64,000 nt of DNA from Caecitellus pseudoparvulus (GCA_965644315.1 CBFFRQ010000038.1:124001-188000), one strand, 5' to 3'. Shown: positions 1 to 10,900, numbered from the stretch's first letter. Numbers and translations are program-made. Notes: generated from the sequence alone by a model not told the origin.

Positions 1-2282
1 GCAAGCCCTGGCAGCCTGCATTCCTGGAGCTCTTGCTCCAGAATCAACCGGCATTTGGATTGGTCGATGCGCTGGATGTGCAGTGTTTCTTGGCAGCGGC
101 ATGGTTCCACTCTGCAGCTGAACAGCACGATCCAAAGGCATGGCTTCGCGCAAAGCGTGGTGAACTGAACTCTGCTGCCGTTGAGTTGACGCAACTAGCA
201 GCCGTGCTTGGCCTGCTTGCGGTGCAACAAGCCGATGATATTCAAGACGAGTGGCCGGACAAGTCCACTTTGCTGCGGAACGCGGCAGCGGCGGCAACTG
301 CGGCAGCTGAGCGCTTGGCGTTGCGTCAGCAGGGTGCTCAAGGGCTTGCAGGCCAAGACCAAGCAAGTGAGCCCAGTGCAGAGTACGGGGTGCAGTGTGT
401 CGCCTCTGCCTTGAAAAAGTTGCAGAGCCATGTCTGGCAGCGTGCGGCGCGTGCAGCGGGAGTTCTGGATCAAGTAGATCAATCCGGTGCAGAACCACGG
501 GGTTTGATGTCTCCTGACAGCCTGGGACCACGCACGCCAGCTCACCGTGAGGACTCTATGCCTGAACTTGAAGATGATGGGACTTCCCGGCCATTGTGGG
601 CACTGCGCCGAGCTGCCAGTGCAGTCCTCCAACTGAGCAGCTTGCCCTCCGCTGCTGAACTCGGCCGACTGCCCTGCTCGCCACACTTACTGCGCGCATT
701 GCGCAGCATGATCCAGTTGCGAGGGCGCGTCGCAGAGCAACAAGGGGCGAACGTGCCTCCACTCATCACGCAGAGCCGTGCGCTGGACGTGGCTTCAGGC
801 CGCATGGTCCCCACTCCGTACAGCACGAAGCTTGCGTGGCTCAGCGGCGCATTCGTAGAGAGCCGCATGGGGCACCTCCTCGTATCAGGACACGCAGATG
901 CCGTCATTCTTGAAGGTGTCTATGTTCTGGAGAGCTTGGACGCAGCCTTGCCGGGTCTGCTGGGGTTGCAGGAGCACGCTGAAGCGGCTCTGCGGCGCCT
1001 TCGGCGTGCTTGCCCCTGCCGCCTGCCTGCATCGCGGCAAGAAGCGACGAGGGAGAAACTCCTACTCCTGGGCCAAGCTCCATTCAAATACTGTAACATT
1101 GACCTTGGTCCTTGGCATGCTGCCACTGTGCGCGACCACGTGATGCGCCTCGGGCTGCGCAGTATTCCTGCCGAAAGCGCCCAACTGGGCCGCCAGAGCG
1201 AGACTGGAGCGCTCGCGAGGCAGTCCATTCCGAAGCGCATTGCAGGTCTCTCAGCGGAACGTGTGCTTGGGGCAACCATGGGACAGCTGCAGCGGGCAGC
1301 GTCAATGCGAAGGGCCGAGAGAGTCACATCTGCTGGAGCATCCCGCGTCTCTGCACGTGCGTCAGGCGCCCTCACTGTGCCCACATCGACGAACAGCAGC
1401 GCCGAAGCGCAGCCGTCAGAAGGTGCACACATGGAAGCTAAAGGGCCTTTCCTTTCTTCAAGATCCCTCGAGTTCGAAGCTCCGGAGAAAGAGGATGTGG
1501 GTCGCTCTGACCTTGCCGCCCTACAGGTCGCTGCTGAAGTGGTGCAGCAACTTAACGAAGCATGGGGCCCCGGCCACACCGACATTCGCCCTACTGCCAG
1601 TTCAACACAGGGGGGCGCATGCAGTGCCTGGCAACTGCTCTACGTTCCTCACTTTTGCACTGCGAGTGCTGTAGAGTCTGATGACGCCAGCCACCCTGCC
1701 GTTCGGGCGTGGGCCTGGGCGAAGACGCAGCCAGTCGGCACACCAGAAGCGCAGCGCCTGGCACGTGTTCTCGCAGCAATTGGCACAGCTCTATCGCACG
1801 TAGGGGTCGGACGCGAAGGAGACGCTCTGCGCTCGGAAGCAGTCGCCTGCGCTGCCTTGGTCTGCTTAGGAGCCGCCGTGGTGCTGCTCGGCAAGCGAGC
1901 AGAGACAGATCAATGTCAAACGCAGCAGGAGGCTGGCGTTCAGTTGGAGGTGGCATCCCTGCACCACCAAATCACACGCGTCCTTTTGACTTTCGAGCCG
2001 AGCCAGCACCGCATTCTGCATGACTTCTCCCCCTTGCTTGAATGTGAATGGCGACTCCCTTCCACACAAGAACGGCACAGCTGGCACGCACCCCGTCACT
2101 ACCGCCTCGCAGAGCTGCACCTGCGCAAAGCCATTTACTTCACCCAACAGCTGACTGGCCCAGTCTCACTTCCCCGCGTCGGACTGTGTCAGACCCTAGC
2201 TCGTCTGCACCGCCGCCAGAGTCACCCAGAGGCCAAGCAGACCGCTATCTCAGCTTCCCTTGCAAGTGCCGCTTTGCAGTAG
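1..2282 (+). CDS. Unrecognised large protein, 5' end outside window
   Basis: An open frame enters from the left edge (frame of position 3) and stops at the TAG at 2280-2282, giving about 759 residues with no internal stop. The first in-frame ATG is not near the left edge, so the true start is probably upstream and this is a C-terminal part. The protein is Ala/Leu/Arg-rich with long helical-looking stretches; the last 80 residues (around HYRLAELHLRKAIYF) look like paired helices of the TPR kind, but I cannot place a family. No signal peptide or membrane segment is visible. The middle (about 1330-1480) is Ser/Ala/Thr-rich and probably disordered. Coding is supported by length and by the GC-rich codon use it shares with neighbours; function is unknown. 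Confidence 0.6.
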   Translation, partial: KPWQPAFLELLLQNQPAFGLVDALDVQCFLAAAWFHSAAEQHDPKAWLRAKRGELNSAAVELTQLAAVLGLLAVQQADDIQDEWPDKSTLLRNAAAAATAAAERLALRQQGAQGLAGQDQASEPSAEYGVQCVASALKKLQSHVWQRAARAAGVLDQVDQSGAEPRGLMSPDSLGPRTPAHREDSMPELEDDGTSRPLWALRRAASAVLQLSSLPSAAELGRLPCSPHLLRALRSMIQLRGRVAEQQGANVPPLITQSRALDVASGRMVPTPYSTKLAWLSGAFVESRMGHLLVSGHADAVILEGVYVLESLDAALPGLLGLQEHAEAALRRLRRACPCRLPASRQEATREKLLLLGQAPFKYCNIDLGPWHAATVRDHVMRLGLRSIPAESAQLGRQSETGALARQSIPKRIAGLSAERVLGATMGQLQRAASMRRAERVTSAGASRVSARASGALTVPTSTNSSAEAQPSEGAHMEAKGPFLSSRSLEFEAPEKEDVGRSDLAALQVAAEVVQQLNEAWGPGHTDIRPTASSTQGGACSAWQLLYVPHFCTASAVESDDASHPAVRAWAWAKTQPVGTPEAQRLARVLAAIGTALSHVGVGREGDALRSEAVACAALVCLGAAVVLLGKRAETDQCQTQQEAGVQLEVASLHHQITRVLLTFEPSQHRILHDFSPLLECEWRLPSTQERHSWHAPRHYRLAELHLRKAIYFTQQLTGPVSLPRVGLCQTLARLHRRQSHPEAKQTAISASLASAALQ

Positions 2283-2619
2283 GCCTGGACGCTGCACACA
2301 ATGCAGCACGCCTGCACGATGAAAGGAGTGCAGCGTTGCGTTGTAAACCGCCTCAGTTCTGACCATTCCACAGCTGGTGTTTTGAAGATGCCTGCCTAAT
2401 TTACAAAGCCTTCATCAGGCTCGAACAGATCGAATGTCGTGAATTTAAGCTTACGAGGTAACGGCTGTATGTTTTGGGACGCTGGATTGTGCCCAGGGTG
2501 CCAGCGCGGGAGTGGTCAGTGAGCAGGGTCGGCGTTGGGGATGTGTGCAGATGACCTCATGAGTGTGCAAGGGGAGGGGATGGTGTGGGTTGAGTCGGTG
2601 TGCGTTGTGAATATGAATG
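2283..2619. other. Convergent intergenic gap
   Basis: This 337-bp stretch lies between the stop of the left-edge gene and the stop of the first zinc-finger gene, which converge here. It must hold both 3' UTRs. It is less GC-rich around 2380-2460. I see no further gene, RNA or repeat. Confidence 0.5.
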
Positions 2620-3996
2620 TCATGTGTGCATGCTGCGGACGTGTCTCTTAAGGTGGCCAGCCTGTCCGAAGGCTTTGTCACAGTGTGGGCAGTGGTGGTC
2701 TTTGATCCCTGTGTGCACAGTGCGGATATGAGTTGCCAGGCTGTCAGCTCGTCCGAAGGTCTTGTCACAGTGTGGGCAGTGGTGGTCTCGCGCACCTTCG
2801 TGCACGGTGCGGATATGGATCTTGAGACTGCCAGCCCGGCCAAATGCCTTGTCACAGTGTGGGCAGTGGTGGTCTCGAGCACCCTCATGTACGGTGCGAA
2901 TGTGGGTTTTCAGGTCGGCAGCCTGTCCAAACGCCTTGTCACAGTGCGGGCAGTGGTGGTCTCGCACACCCTCATGCACGGTGCGAATGTGTCTCTTGAG
3001 ACTGCCAGCCGTGGTGAATGCCTTGTCGCAGTGCGGGCAGTGGTGGTCTCGCGCACCCTCGTGTACGGTGCGGACATGCTGCCTCAGATACGCAGCCCCA
3101 CTGAAGCTCTTCCCACACACAATGCACACCACACCACCACCAGCACCTGCTCCCCCATGGCACTCACGCCTGTGCTCCTCCACAGCACCCCACGACCCCA
3201 GCACCACATCGCACAGCATGCACCGAGGCACGCCCCGCACACGCGCTCCTGCGCCTCGCCCCATATCTGCCCTCGCCGCCCCAGCCACCTCGCCCTCGGC
3301 AGGCGCCATGCTCACTCCCACATCGCCCAGGGCGTCGCCCCCGCGCCCACTGCCGCCACGGGTGCCACTGTCCACCTCCTCACACGAAACCGTGCTGCCA
3401 CTGTCAGTGTCCCACTCGCTGCCACTGCTGTGCCTTCCGTCGCCGCCACCGCCGCTGCACTCCTGGTCTTGACTCTCATCCAACATGCCCACACACCCTC
3501 CCGTCCCCCACTCCCCACAGCTGCTCGACCCCCCACTGCTCGTCACCGTCAACCCGCCACAGCTCGCTCCGCCGCACCGACCACCACCGACCACACCCAC
3601 CACACCCACCTTCCGCAGTGCCACGCCCTCACCCGTCCCCACACGCCCCTGTGCACACCATGACGGCAGCTCACCCTGCACTGCCGCGATCCCCGCACGC
3701 GTCACGCCCCCCACCTGCGCCGCTGACTCTCCACACACCTCACCACCACGCTCTGCGCCCACGCACTGACCGTCGCCACACAACGCGCCGCCACTACACC
3801 CCGCCACCACACCCGGCGCCTCGACACCACACGCTGTGCCACACTTCCTCTTGCAGGGACTGGTCTGGCCTCCCGCCAGCCTGCGCTTCGCGCCCCCCAC
3901 GGCGCTCACCCTGCCCGCTTGCCTTGCAGGCGCTGCGCCGTGCCTCAAACTGCGCCGGCACGCCACGCCGGGCTGCCTCGTGCCCACGCAGCTCAT
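2620..3996 (-). CDS. C2H2 zinc-finger protein, short paralog (7 fingers)
   Basis: Likely nuclear DNA- or RNA-binding protein. From the ATG at 3996-3994 (protein starts MSCVGTRQPG) it runs about 458 residues. A basic N-terminus is followed by a Gly/Ser-rich acidic region and then seven C2H2 fingers. The first two differ (CMLC..., CIVC...). The other five are 28-residue units of the form CPHCDKxF-x7-L-x2-H-x4-H joined by a conserved EGARDHH-type linker. Contact positions differ between fingers (TTAGSLKRH, GQAADLKTH, GRAGSLKIH), as expected of sequence-reading fingers. The frame is open further upstream to 4587, but I chose this start because the same Met begins the conserved part of the neighbouring paralog. 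An upstream exon remains possible. Confidence 0.75.
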   Translation of the reverse strand: MSCVGTRQPGVACRRSLRHGAAPARQAGRVSAVGGAKRRLAGGQTSPCKRKCGTACGVEAPGVVAGCSGGALCGDGQCVGAERGGEVCGESAAQVGGVTRAGIAAVQGELPSWCAQGRVGTGEGVALRKVGVVGVVGGGRCGGASCGGLTVTSSGGSSSCGEWGTGGCVGMLDESQDQECSGGGGDGRHSSGSEWDTDSGSTVSCEEVDSGTRGGSGRGGDALGDVGVSMAPAEGEVAGAARADMGRGAGARVRGVPRCMLCDVVLGSWGAVEEHRRECHGGAGAGGGVVCIVCGKSFSGAAYLRQHVRTVHEGARDHHCPHCDKAFTTAGSLKRHIRTVHEGVRDHHCPHCDKAFGQAADLKTHIRTVHEGARDHHCPHCDKAFGRAGSLKIHIRTVHEGARDHHCPHCDKTFGRADSLATHIRTVHTGIKDHHCPHCDKAFGQAGHLKRHVRSMHT

Positions 3997-4800
3997 GATG
4001 GGCGAAATGGGAGGGGCAGCAGTGTGCATTGGTGTGCTACGTGTAATGTGTGTGTGTGTGATGTGTGGCTGGGATGTGGTGCGCGGGGGCAAGTGTGCGG
4101 GGGGGTGTGGCAGGAGAGACTCGCCAGCGAGCTGCTCGGGCTGCACGCTCGACTCCGCACGCCCACGCCCAGCCCCAAGCCGCCACTGCCCCCACGCCCC
4201 CACATCACACACGGCCACCTGCACGCCAGCCGCCCACGAGCATGCTGCCGTGTATGGCCTGCGCCTGGCTGCATCGCGGCGCACAGTGGACTGCCCTGAC
4301 CACGGGCCCGTCCTCCAGCACCACCCGCAACGCCGCCCGCGTTTCCACGGCGTTTCCTCACACCCATCCACATCCCACCCGCACACCTCCACAGCACACT
4401 GAGCACACGCCACACGCCACACATATACACATCTGGATATGGCCGGGACCCCACACCAGGGCCCCGCTCTCGCTGGCCTCGCCGCCGGTGCAGCGGTGGC
4501 CACGGGAGTGCACCTGGCGAGCCAAGCTGCCGGCACTGTTGCTGGCGCGGGCCTCAGCCTGGCATGCGCCGCTATGGGCCAGGGCACACACGGGTAGTGG
4601 TCGGCGGGGCGGGTTGCGCAGTCACGTCCGTGGTGGTGACGGTTGTAGGCTGTGGGGTGGCGTTGGATGGTGTGCGTGGCGGGAAGGGGTGTGGTCGGTG
4701 GTGGTCAGGGTGGGCATGGGGGTGTGTGGAGGTGGCTGGGTGAGGGTATGAGAAGCGGGGATGGTGTGGGTTGTGGCGGTGTTCATTGTGGGCATGATGG
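3997..4800. other. Spacer between the two zinc-finger genes
   Basis: About 800 bp upstream of the first zinc-finger gene. The part from about 4000 to 4330 is a diverged copy of the region upstream of the second zinc-finger gene (about 7080-7390), so it was duplicated with it and probably contains the promoter. It includes a short TG-rich run near 4045-4065 and a G/T-rich low-complexity strand at 4620-4760. Open frames here show no recognisable protein. Confidence 0.5.
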
Positions 4801-4860
4801 TCATATGTGAATGATGCGGATGTGCCTCCTTAAGTTGCTGGCTTCCCCAAATGCCTTTTC
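4801..4860 (-). pseudogene. Decayed extra zinc finger after a stop codon
   Basis: Immediately after the stop of the large zinc-finger gene the same frame continues with the remainder of another finger (EKAFGEASNLRRHIRIIH) before a second stop at 4803-4801. The stop replaces the second Cys codon of the CPHC motif (TGA where other fingers have TGT/TGC). The gene therefore once had a seventeenth finger that was cut off by a nonsense change. Confidence 0.7.
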
Positions 4861-7071
4861 TCAGTGTGGGCAGTGGTGGTCTTTGGCACCTTCGTGCACG
4901 GTGCGGATATGCTTCTTCAGGTCACCGGCATGACCGAACACCTTCTCACAGTGTGGGCAGTGGTGATCTCGCGCGCCCTGGTGAATAGTGCGCATGTGCT
5001 TCTTGAGGCTTCCAGCCGCGGTAAAGGTCCTGTCGCAGTGTGGGCAGTGGTGGTCTCGCGCACCCTCGTGCACAGTGCGGATGTGGGCCTTCAAGTGGCC
5101 AGCCTCGCCAAACGCCTTGTCACAGTGCGGGCAGTGGTGGTCTCGCGCACCCTCGTGCACGGTGCGCATGTGGGTCTTGAGGTTGCCAGCCGTGGTGAAT
5201 GCTTTGTCACAGTGTGGGCAGTGGTGGTCTCGCGCACCCTCGTGCACAGTGCGGATGTGGGTCTTGAGATTGCCGGCCTCGCCAAACCTCTTGTCACAGT
5301 GTGGGCAGTGGTGGTCTCGGATGCCTTCGTGCACGGTGCGGATGTGGGCCTTCAAGTGGCCAGCCTGTCCAAACGCCTTGTCACAGTGTGGGCAGTGGTG
5401 GTCTCTGGCGCCCACATGCACGGTGCGCATGTGTCTCATTAGAGTACCAGACGTGGAAAACCCCTTGTTACAGTGTGGGCAGTGGTGGTCTCGCGCACCC
5501 TCGTGCACGGTGCGGATGTGTCTCTTGAGGTCGCCAGCTTCACCGAACGCCTTTTCGCAGTGCGGGCAGTGGTGGTCTCGCGCACCCTCGTGCACAGTGT
5601 GGATGTGGGTCTTGAGGTGGCCAGCCTCGCCAAACCTCTTGTCACAGTGTGGGCAGTGGTGGTCTCGTGCGCCCTCGTGCACGGTGCGGATGTGGGTCCT
5701 GAGGTAACCAGCGCGTCCAAACCTCTTGTCACAGTGTGGGCAGTGGTGGTCTCGCGCACCCTCGTGCACGGTGCGAATGTGGGTCTTGAGACTGCCAGCC
5801 GTGCTGAATGCCTTGTCGCAGTGTGGGCAGTGGTGGTCTCGCGCACACTCGTGCACAGTGCGGATGTGGGCCTTCAAGTGGCAAGCCTCGCCAAACCTCT
5901 TGTCACAGTGTGGGCAGTGGTGGTCTCGTGCGCCCTCATGCACGGTGCGGATGTGGGCCTTCAAGTGGCCAGCCTGTCCAAACGCCTTGTCACAGTGTGG
6001 GCAGTGGTGGTCTCGTGCGCCCTCATGCACGGTGCGAATGTGTCTCTTGAGACTGCCAGCCGTGGTGAATGCCTTGTCGCAGTGTGGGCAGTGGTGGTCT
6101 CGCGCGCCCTCGTGCACAGTGCGGACATGCTGCCTCAGATACGCAGCCCCACTGAAGCTCTTCCCACACACAATGCACACCACACGACCACCAGCACCTG
6201 CTCCCCCATGGCACTCACGCCTGTGCTCCTCCACAGCACCCCACGACCCCAGCACCACATCGCACAGCATGCACCGGGGCACGCCCTGCACACGCGCTCC
6301 TGCGCCTCGCCCCATATCTGCCCTCGCCGCCCCAGCCACCTCCACCTTGCCAGGCGCCATGCTCGCTCCCACATCGCCCAGGGCGTCGCCCCCGCGCCCA
6401 CTGTCGCCACGGGTGCTCCTGGCCACCTCCTCACATGACACCGTGCTGCCACTGCTGTCGCTGTCAGTGCTGTCACTGTCCCACTCGCTGCCACTGCTGT
6501 GCCGCCCGTCGCCGCCACCGCCGCTGCACTCCTCGACACCACACACGCCCACGCCCACACACCCTCCCGCCCCCCACTCCCCACAGCTGCTCGACCCCCC
6601 ACTGCTCGTCACCGTCAACCCGCCGCAGCTCGCTCCACCACTCCGACCACCACCGACCACACCCACCACACCCACCTTCCGCAGTGCCACGCCCTCACCC
6701 GTCCCCGCACGCCCCTGTGCACACCATGACGGCAGCTCACCCTGCACTGCCGCGACCCCCGCGCGCGTCATGCCCCCCAACCGCCCCACCTGTGCCGCTG
6801 ACTCTCCACACACCTCACCACCACGCTCTGCGCCCACGCACTGACCGTCGCCACACAACGCGCCCCCACTACACCCCGCCACCACACCCGGCGCCTCGCC
6901 ACCACACGCTGTGCCACACTTCCTCTTGCAGGGACTGGTCTGGCCTCCCGCCAGCCTGCGCTTCGCGCCCCCCACGGCGCTCACCCTGCCCGCTTGCCTT
7001 GCAGGCGCTGCGCCGTGCCTCAAACTGCGCCGGCACGCCACGCCGGGCTGCCTCGTGCCCACGCAGCTCAT
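4861..7071 (-). CDS. C2H2 zinc-finger protein, long paralog (16 fingers)
   Basis: Paralog of the gene at 2620-3996, about 736 residues from the ATG at 7071-7069. The N-terminal 240 residues match the short paralog closely: same start peptide, same Gly/Ser/Asp-rich acidic stretch. Then come CMLC and CIVC fingers followed by fourteen 28-residue CPHC fingers with the EGARDHH linker. Fingers vary at contact positions (GQAGHLKAH, GEACHLKAH, GRAGYLRTH, STSGTLMRH). The protein ends two residues into a finger at TGA 4863-4861. The frame is also open upstream to 7560; that stretch has no counterpart in the short paralog, so I left it out. The finger number differs 14 versus 5 between the tandem copies, as expected from unequal exchange of 84-bp units. 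Confidence 0.78.
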   Translation of the reverse strand: MSCVGTRQPGVACRRSLRHGAAPARQAGRVSAVGGAKRRLAGGQTSPCKRKCGTACGGEAPGVVAGCSGGALCGDGQCVGAERGGEVCGESAAQVGRLGGMTRAGVAAVQGELPSWCAQGRAGTGEGVALRKVGVVGVVGGGRSGGASCGGLTVTSSGGSSSCGEWGAGGCVGVGVCGVEECSGGGGDGRHSSGSEWDSDSTDSDSSGSTVSCEEVARSTRGDSGRGGDALGDVGASMAPGKVEVAGAARADMGRGAGARVQGVPRCMLCDVVLGSWGAVEEHRRECHGGAGAGGRVVCIVCGKSFSGAAYLRQHVRTVHEGARDHHCPHCDKAFTTAGSLKRHIRTVHEGARDHHCPHCDKAFGQAGHLKAHIRTVHEGARDHHCPHCDKRFGEACHLKAHIRTVHECARDHHCPHCDKAFSTAGSLKTHIRTVHEGARDHHCPHCDKRFGRAGYLRTHIRTVHEGARDHHCPHCDKRFGEAGHLKTHIHTVHEGARDHHCPHCEKAFGEAGDLKRHIRTVHEGARDHHCPHCNKGFSTSGTLMRHMRTVHVGARDHHCPHCDKAFGQAGHLKAHIRTVHEGIRDHHCPHCDKRFGEAGNLKTHIRTVHEGARDHHCPHCDKAFTTAGNLKTHMRTVHEGARDHHCPHCDKAFGEAGHLKAHIRTVHEGARDHHCPHCDRTFTAAGSLKKHMRTIHQGARDHHCPHCEKVFGHAGDLKKHIRTVHEGAKDHHCPH
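4864..6130 (-). repeat. 84-bp zinc-finger-encoding tandem repeat
   Basis: The finger region is a coding minisatellite of 84 bp period (28 codons). The plus strand repeats GTGTGGGCAGTGGTGGTCTC roughly every 84 bp. A shorter run of the same unit is at 2640-3075. Confidence 0.9.
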
Positions 7072-7390
7072 GATGGGCGAAATGGGAGGGGCAGCAGTGT
7101 GCAGTGTGATTCGTGTGCAGTGTGTGTGTGTGTGTGTTGCGTGTGGCTGGGATGTGGTGTGCGGGGCGAAGTGTGCGGGGGGGCAGGAGAGACTCGCCGG
7201 CGAGCTGCTCGGGCTGCACGCTCGACTCCATGCGCCCACGCCCAGCCCATTGCCCCCCCGCCCCCACATCACACACGGCCACCTGCACGCCGGCCGCCCA
7301 CGTGCATGCTGCCGTGTATGGCCTGCACCTGGCTGCATCGCGGCGCACAGTGGAGTGCCCTGACCACGGGCCCGCCCTCCCACCGCGCCG
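6130..7390. repeat. Segmental duplicate of 3070-4330
   Basis: The N-terminal coding half and upstream sequence of the long zinc-finger gene match those of the short one with small indels. Landmarks shared by both copies include the CTTCCTCTTGCAGGGACTGG stretch at about 3845 and 6918. This shows the two genes arose by tandem duplication. Confidence 0.8.
7105..7145. repeat. TG microsatellite
   Basis: A run of TG dinucleotides upstream of the long zinc-finger gene; a shorter counterpart lies at about 4042-4066 in the paralogous spacer. Confidence 0.7.
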
Positions 7391-7962
7391 ACTGCGTTTC
7401 CACGGCGAGGAAATCCGCACGTGCAGTTGAGGAAATACCCTTGCTTGACCATTGACAAAGCATACCATGCATCAGGATGGATTTGCTGTGTGAGCAGTAA
7501 GTAGCGGTCGCCATCAGAGGCAGTAACGACTGTGTTTGTGCGTTGCTCGTGATGAGCCATCTCATGCGGGGGGTGGCAAGCAACGCTGCAAGGCAGCGCC
7601 TGTGACGGTGAGGCTCACGCCCTGCTTGCATGGCAGCAATGAAGACCTGTGTCACGCAAGGCGTTGCCGCCATGGCAGGTCTGTCATTCACCCAAACATG
7701 AGCAAGCTGGTGGTGGATTTCTTGGTTGTGCTTGAAGGCTCGTCCCCGGGACCCACTACTCAGTCGTGCTTGACCAACGCCGAGCATCTGCAAATATTTG
7801 AATTCTGATCTGCGTTAAAGATCCTGAGTCCCGCTGAGAAAAAAAGAAGTCTGCCGCCGAAAAGCGCTTGCACCTGAAAAACCAACACTCAACTGCAGGC
7901 ACGGCCGCCACTCGGGCTGCACATCCTGGCGCCACTGAGAGGTAAACAAGCAACTTATACAT
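7391..7962. other. Spacer between zinc-finger gene and kinesin
   Basis: About 570 bp holding the 5' flank of the zinc-finger gene and the 3' flank of the kinesin gene, both on the minus strand. The minus frame is open through 7560-7400 but without a recognisable domain. No RNA gene or repeat seen. Confidence 0.4.
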
Positions 7963-10900
7963 TCACAGCCCATCAACAAGTCCCAGCAGGGCTGCTGCTC
8001 CAGAGCTGTCGATCCTGGAGTGCATGCTGTCCTTCGCAGGGGGAGCGGCGCCACTGCCCTTGCTCGCTTGGCGTGCCTCCGCATGACCTTCATCTTCGAA
8101 GTCGTCATCCCCATAGCTTGCGTCACTGTCCTCTTCCCCGCCGCCGTCCTCATCCCTGTCGAAGCCGGCGTTGTGGCGGAGTCCTCGCAGTCGCAGGCGA
8201 CGTGTGTGTGCATCTGGGTGGGCTCCGCCGGCGCCTACTGGGGGCGCGCCATATATGGCCGCCAGTTGCTCCGTTCTACTGCGGCCCCTGCTCTGCCTTG
8301 CACTCTCCTGCCGCCCCTGGGACGCTTGGGGCGGCTCCTCCTCCACATCAGGCAGTGCACTGCTCCCTGAAGTTGCTGAGGCAGCGACCGCAGGCGCGGG
8401 CTGCCGGCCCACTGATCCGCTGGTTGACGTTGGGGCACGTGGAGACGCAGGTTTCCTCCCCTTGGCGGTCCTCTGGGGCGCTTTACGGGCGGGTGGGGCA
8501 GATAGGCCGCCATGTGTGGGCTGCAGTGGCACATCGCGGTCGACACTCTGCTGCGTTTCACCCAGCATGCCGCCGTGAGTCAGCGGCGTGGTCATGGTGA
8601 CGGGCAGCGCTGGCTCGGACTGCAGCGGCATGCCCCCCGTCGCCGCTGCGCGTGCTTGGGCAGCGAGCGCGGCCATGGCATCGACGCTGGACTGGGCGGA
8701 GCGACCTGGTGTCTGCTCACCGCCTGGCGAGCTGGGGTGTGCGGCGGCGGAGCCGGCGACACTTGCCCCCGCCCGGTGGACGTCCAGGGGGGGCAAGGCT
8801 GCCAGTGATGGGGGGGTATCCAGTTCGTGCTGTGGGGGGGGTTCTGTCTCACGGGGGTCGTCTTCCCCGCCAGTGCTGCTGTGGCGCGATGGCAAGCTGG
8901 GCAAGCCGCCGCCCCCGCCACGCGCCATGGCGGGGTGTGGCGCCATCATCCACGGAAAGGCGACAGCACCTGGAAAAGGCGCCATGCCTTGCGCCGGCAT
9001 GGCCCCACCTGGAGCTCCGCCGCCAGTGGCAGCGGCCATGGCCAGGGCGGCTTGCTGCTGCAGCGCCATCGCGTAGGCAACCTGAGGCGAAACGCCGGCT
9101 GTTGGGCCGCTGGCGTGCGCCTGGAACATGCCAGGCATGCCAGAGTCACCCAATGCAGCCCATCCCTGCATGTCTGCCGCCTGCTGAGCCTTCTTCGAGG
9201 CGGTGCCTTTCTTCTTCTTGCTCTTTCGTGTGCCTGTTCCAGCGCTGCCCGCGGTGGAGGACTGACGGCTTGCAGGCTCCGCTTCTGCGGCGGCTTGCTG
9301 CTTGGCGAGCTTCTTGCGGTATCGCTCAAGGCGTTTCTTGACGTTTTTGGCCCTGCGTTGGCGGGCTTTCTCCCGTTTCGCTTCCTCCTCCAAGGCGGCT
9401 TCCTCTGCCTCCCGCGCAGCTGCAGCCATGGCTTCCTGTCGCCGAGACTTTTCCTCCAGCCACGCAGCAAGCTTCTCGCGTTTCTCCACTTCGCGCTGCA
9501 CCGATTTTAGCTTTGCTGTCAGCTGCTTCTCCTTTTCGGCAGCATCTGCCGCGTCGCCAAGGCCGGCGAGGGCGGGCAGGTTGGTGCCACGACTGCGTGC
9601 CGTTTCCGACAATTTTCCGTCCTTTCCGCGCCGTCTGAGGACGAGTTGGGAAGCACTCAAGTCCCCTCTCGGAGAAGAGGCCTGTGGTCCACTGGAGCCC
9701 TCTGCTTCGCCAGTCGCTGCTGCCAGGCGGCGGCGGTTGGGCGGCGGCGACACGGCGGGCAGGGGTCCAGGGGGAGGTGTGGGCTGCGACCGGGCAGAGG
9801 CGGCGGACGTGGGCCCACCCTCCCGAAAACTGTGCTGCACATCTCCTTCCATACCAGGGGATGTGAGGGGCGATGGGGGCGCCTGGCGCAGACTCGGCCC
9901 CGAGCTGGACACTGCTCGCAGGCTGGCGACGACGCCTGCGTGGCCACTTCGGGCGGAGGGCGGCCGTGCTGTGCCAGGCGCGCCTTCTGAGCCACCTTCT
10001 TCCAATGCAACAGCATCCTCCACCACACTGCTCCTTCGGGGCTCCGCCTGTGTGTCCGTGGTCGCAGGGGGCTGAAGTGCTGTGTCCGCGGCAGGGGATG
10101 CTGCACGCTCAGGTGCACTGTCCACGCTGCCATCACTGGAGCTACCTTCAGAGCCACCGCTGCGGTCAGCTACCGCCTCCTCTTTTGCAGCCGTGGGAGT
10201 TTGCGCGTCCTCTCTTGGGCCTGCCGCTGGAGACCCCCCCTTGGCACCCTGGGTGCGCCCCGCCTGTTCCGCTGCGCTGGCGAGCAGGGTGTAGCCTGCT
10301 GCCCACTCCTTGCGCAACTTGGGCAAGATCTGCTTCATGGATGCCTGCAGCTCCTCTTCCTCAATGTCCAGGTTGAAGAACGCCTCCATGGTCCCTTGCA
10401 GGGCCACGAAGGCGCCCTCCCCTGCGATGTAGTGCTCTTGCGCAGCAGCCACAGCCCCGCCTGCCTTGGACAAACCACCAAGCGGCATGTCTGGAACAGA
10501 GGTAAGGAAGGTGGCAGTGTCGCCTTCAGACTCATCGTGTCCTCTGGACATGGCGAGTTGCTGCGCTAGGCGCGTTTTCTCCGCGTTCGCCTCGGCAAGC
10601 TGCTGCTCCAAACGCACCATGGCTGCTGCGACCTCAGCTGGCGGCGCAGGGCCGTCACCGGGGGGATGTGCATCAGAGGGGGCCGTTGCACTGGCTGCCT
10701 GCGCCGGAATTGGGACAGCAGGCGCGCTGCCGTCGCCTCCAAAGGCGGCCCCCACGTCCCCCAGCGCCAGCAGGCGCTCACGCAGGCGCGCCACTTCCGC
10801 CTGCAGCATTTTCACCAAGACGCGGTCGGGCAGCATGGACGTGTTGATTTTCGCATGGGTCATGACACGCTTGGCAGAATCTGCGAATACCAGGGTCTGG

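Noticed and set aside
2617-3663. Long plus-strand frames opposite the zinc-finger genes
   Set aside because: They merely mirror the 84-bp repeat (repeated VWAVVVSRTLVHGADV) and vanish where the fingers end.
4864-6130. CRISPR-like array because of regularly spaced repeats
   Set aside because: The 84-bp period is 28 codons of an open C2H2 zinc-finger frame, and the variable bases fall at finger contact residues.
7400-7560. Upstream coding extension of the long zinc-finger gene
   Set aside because: The frame is open but has no counterpart upstream of the short paralog and no domain; kept as possible only.
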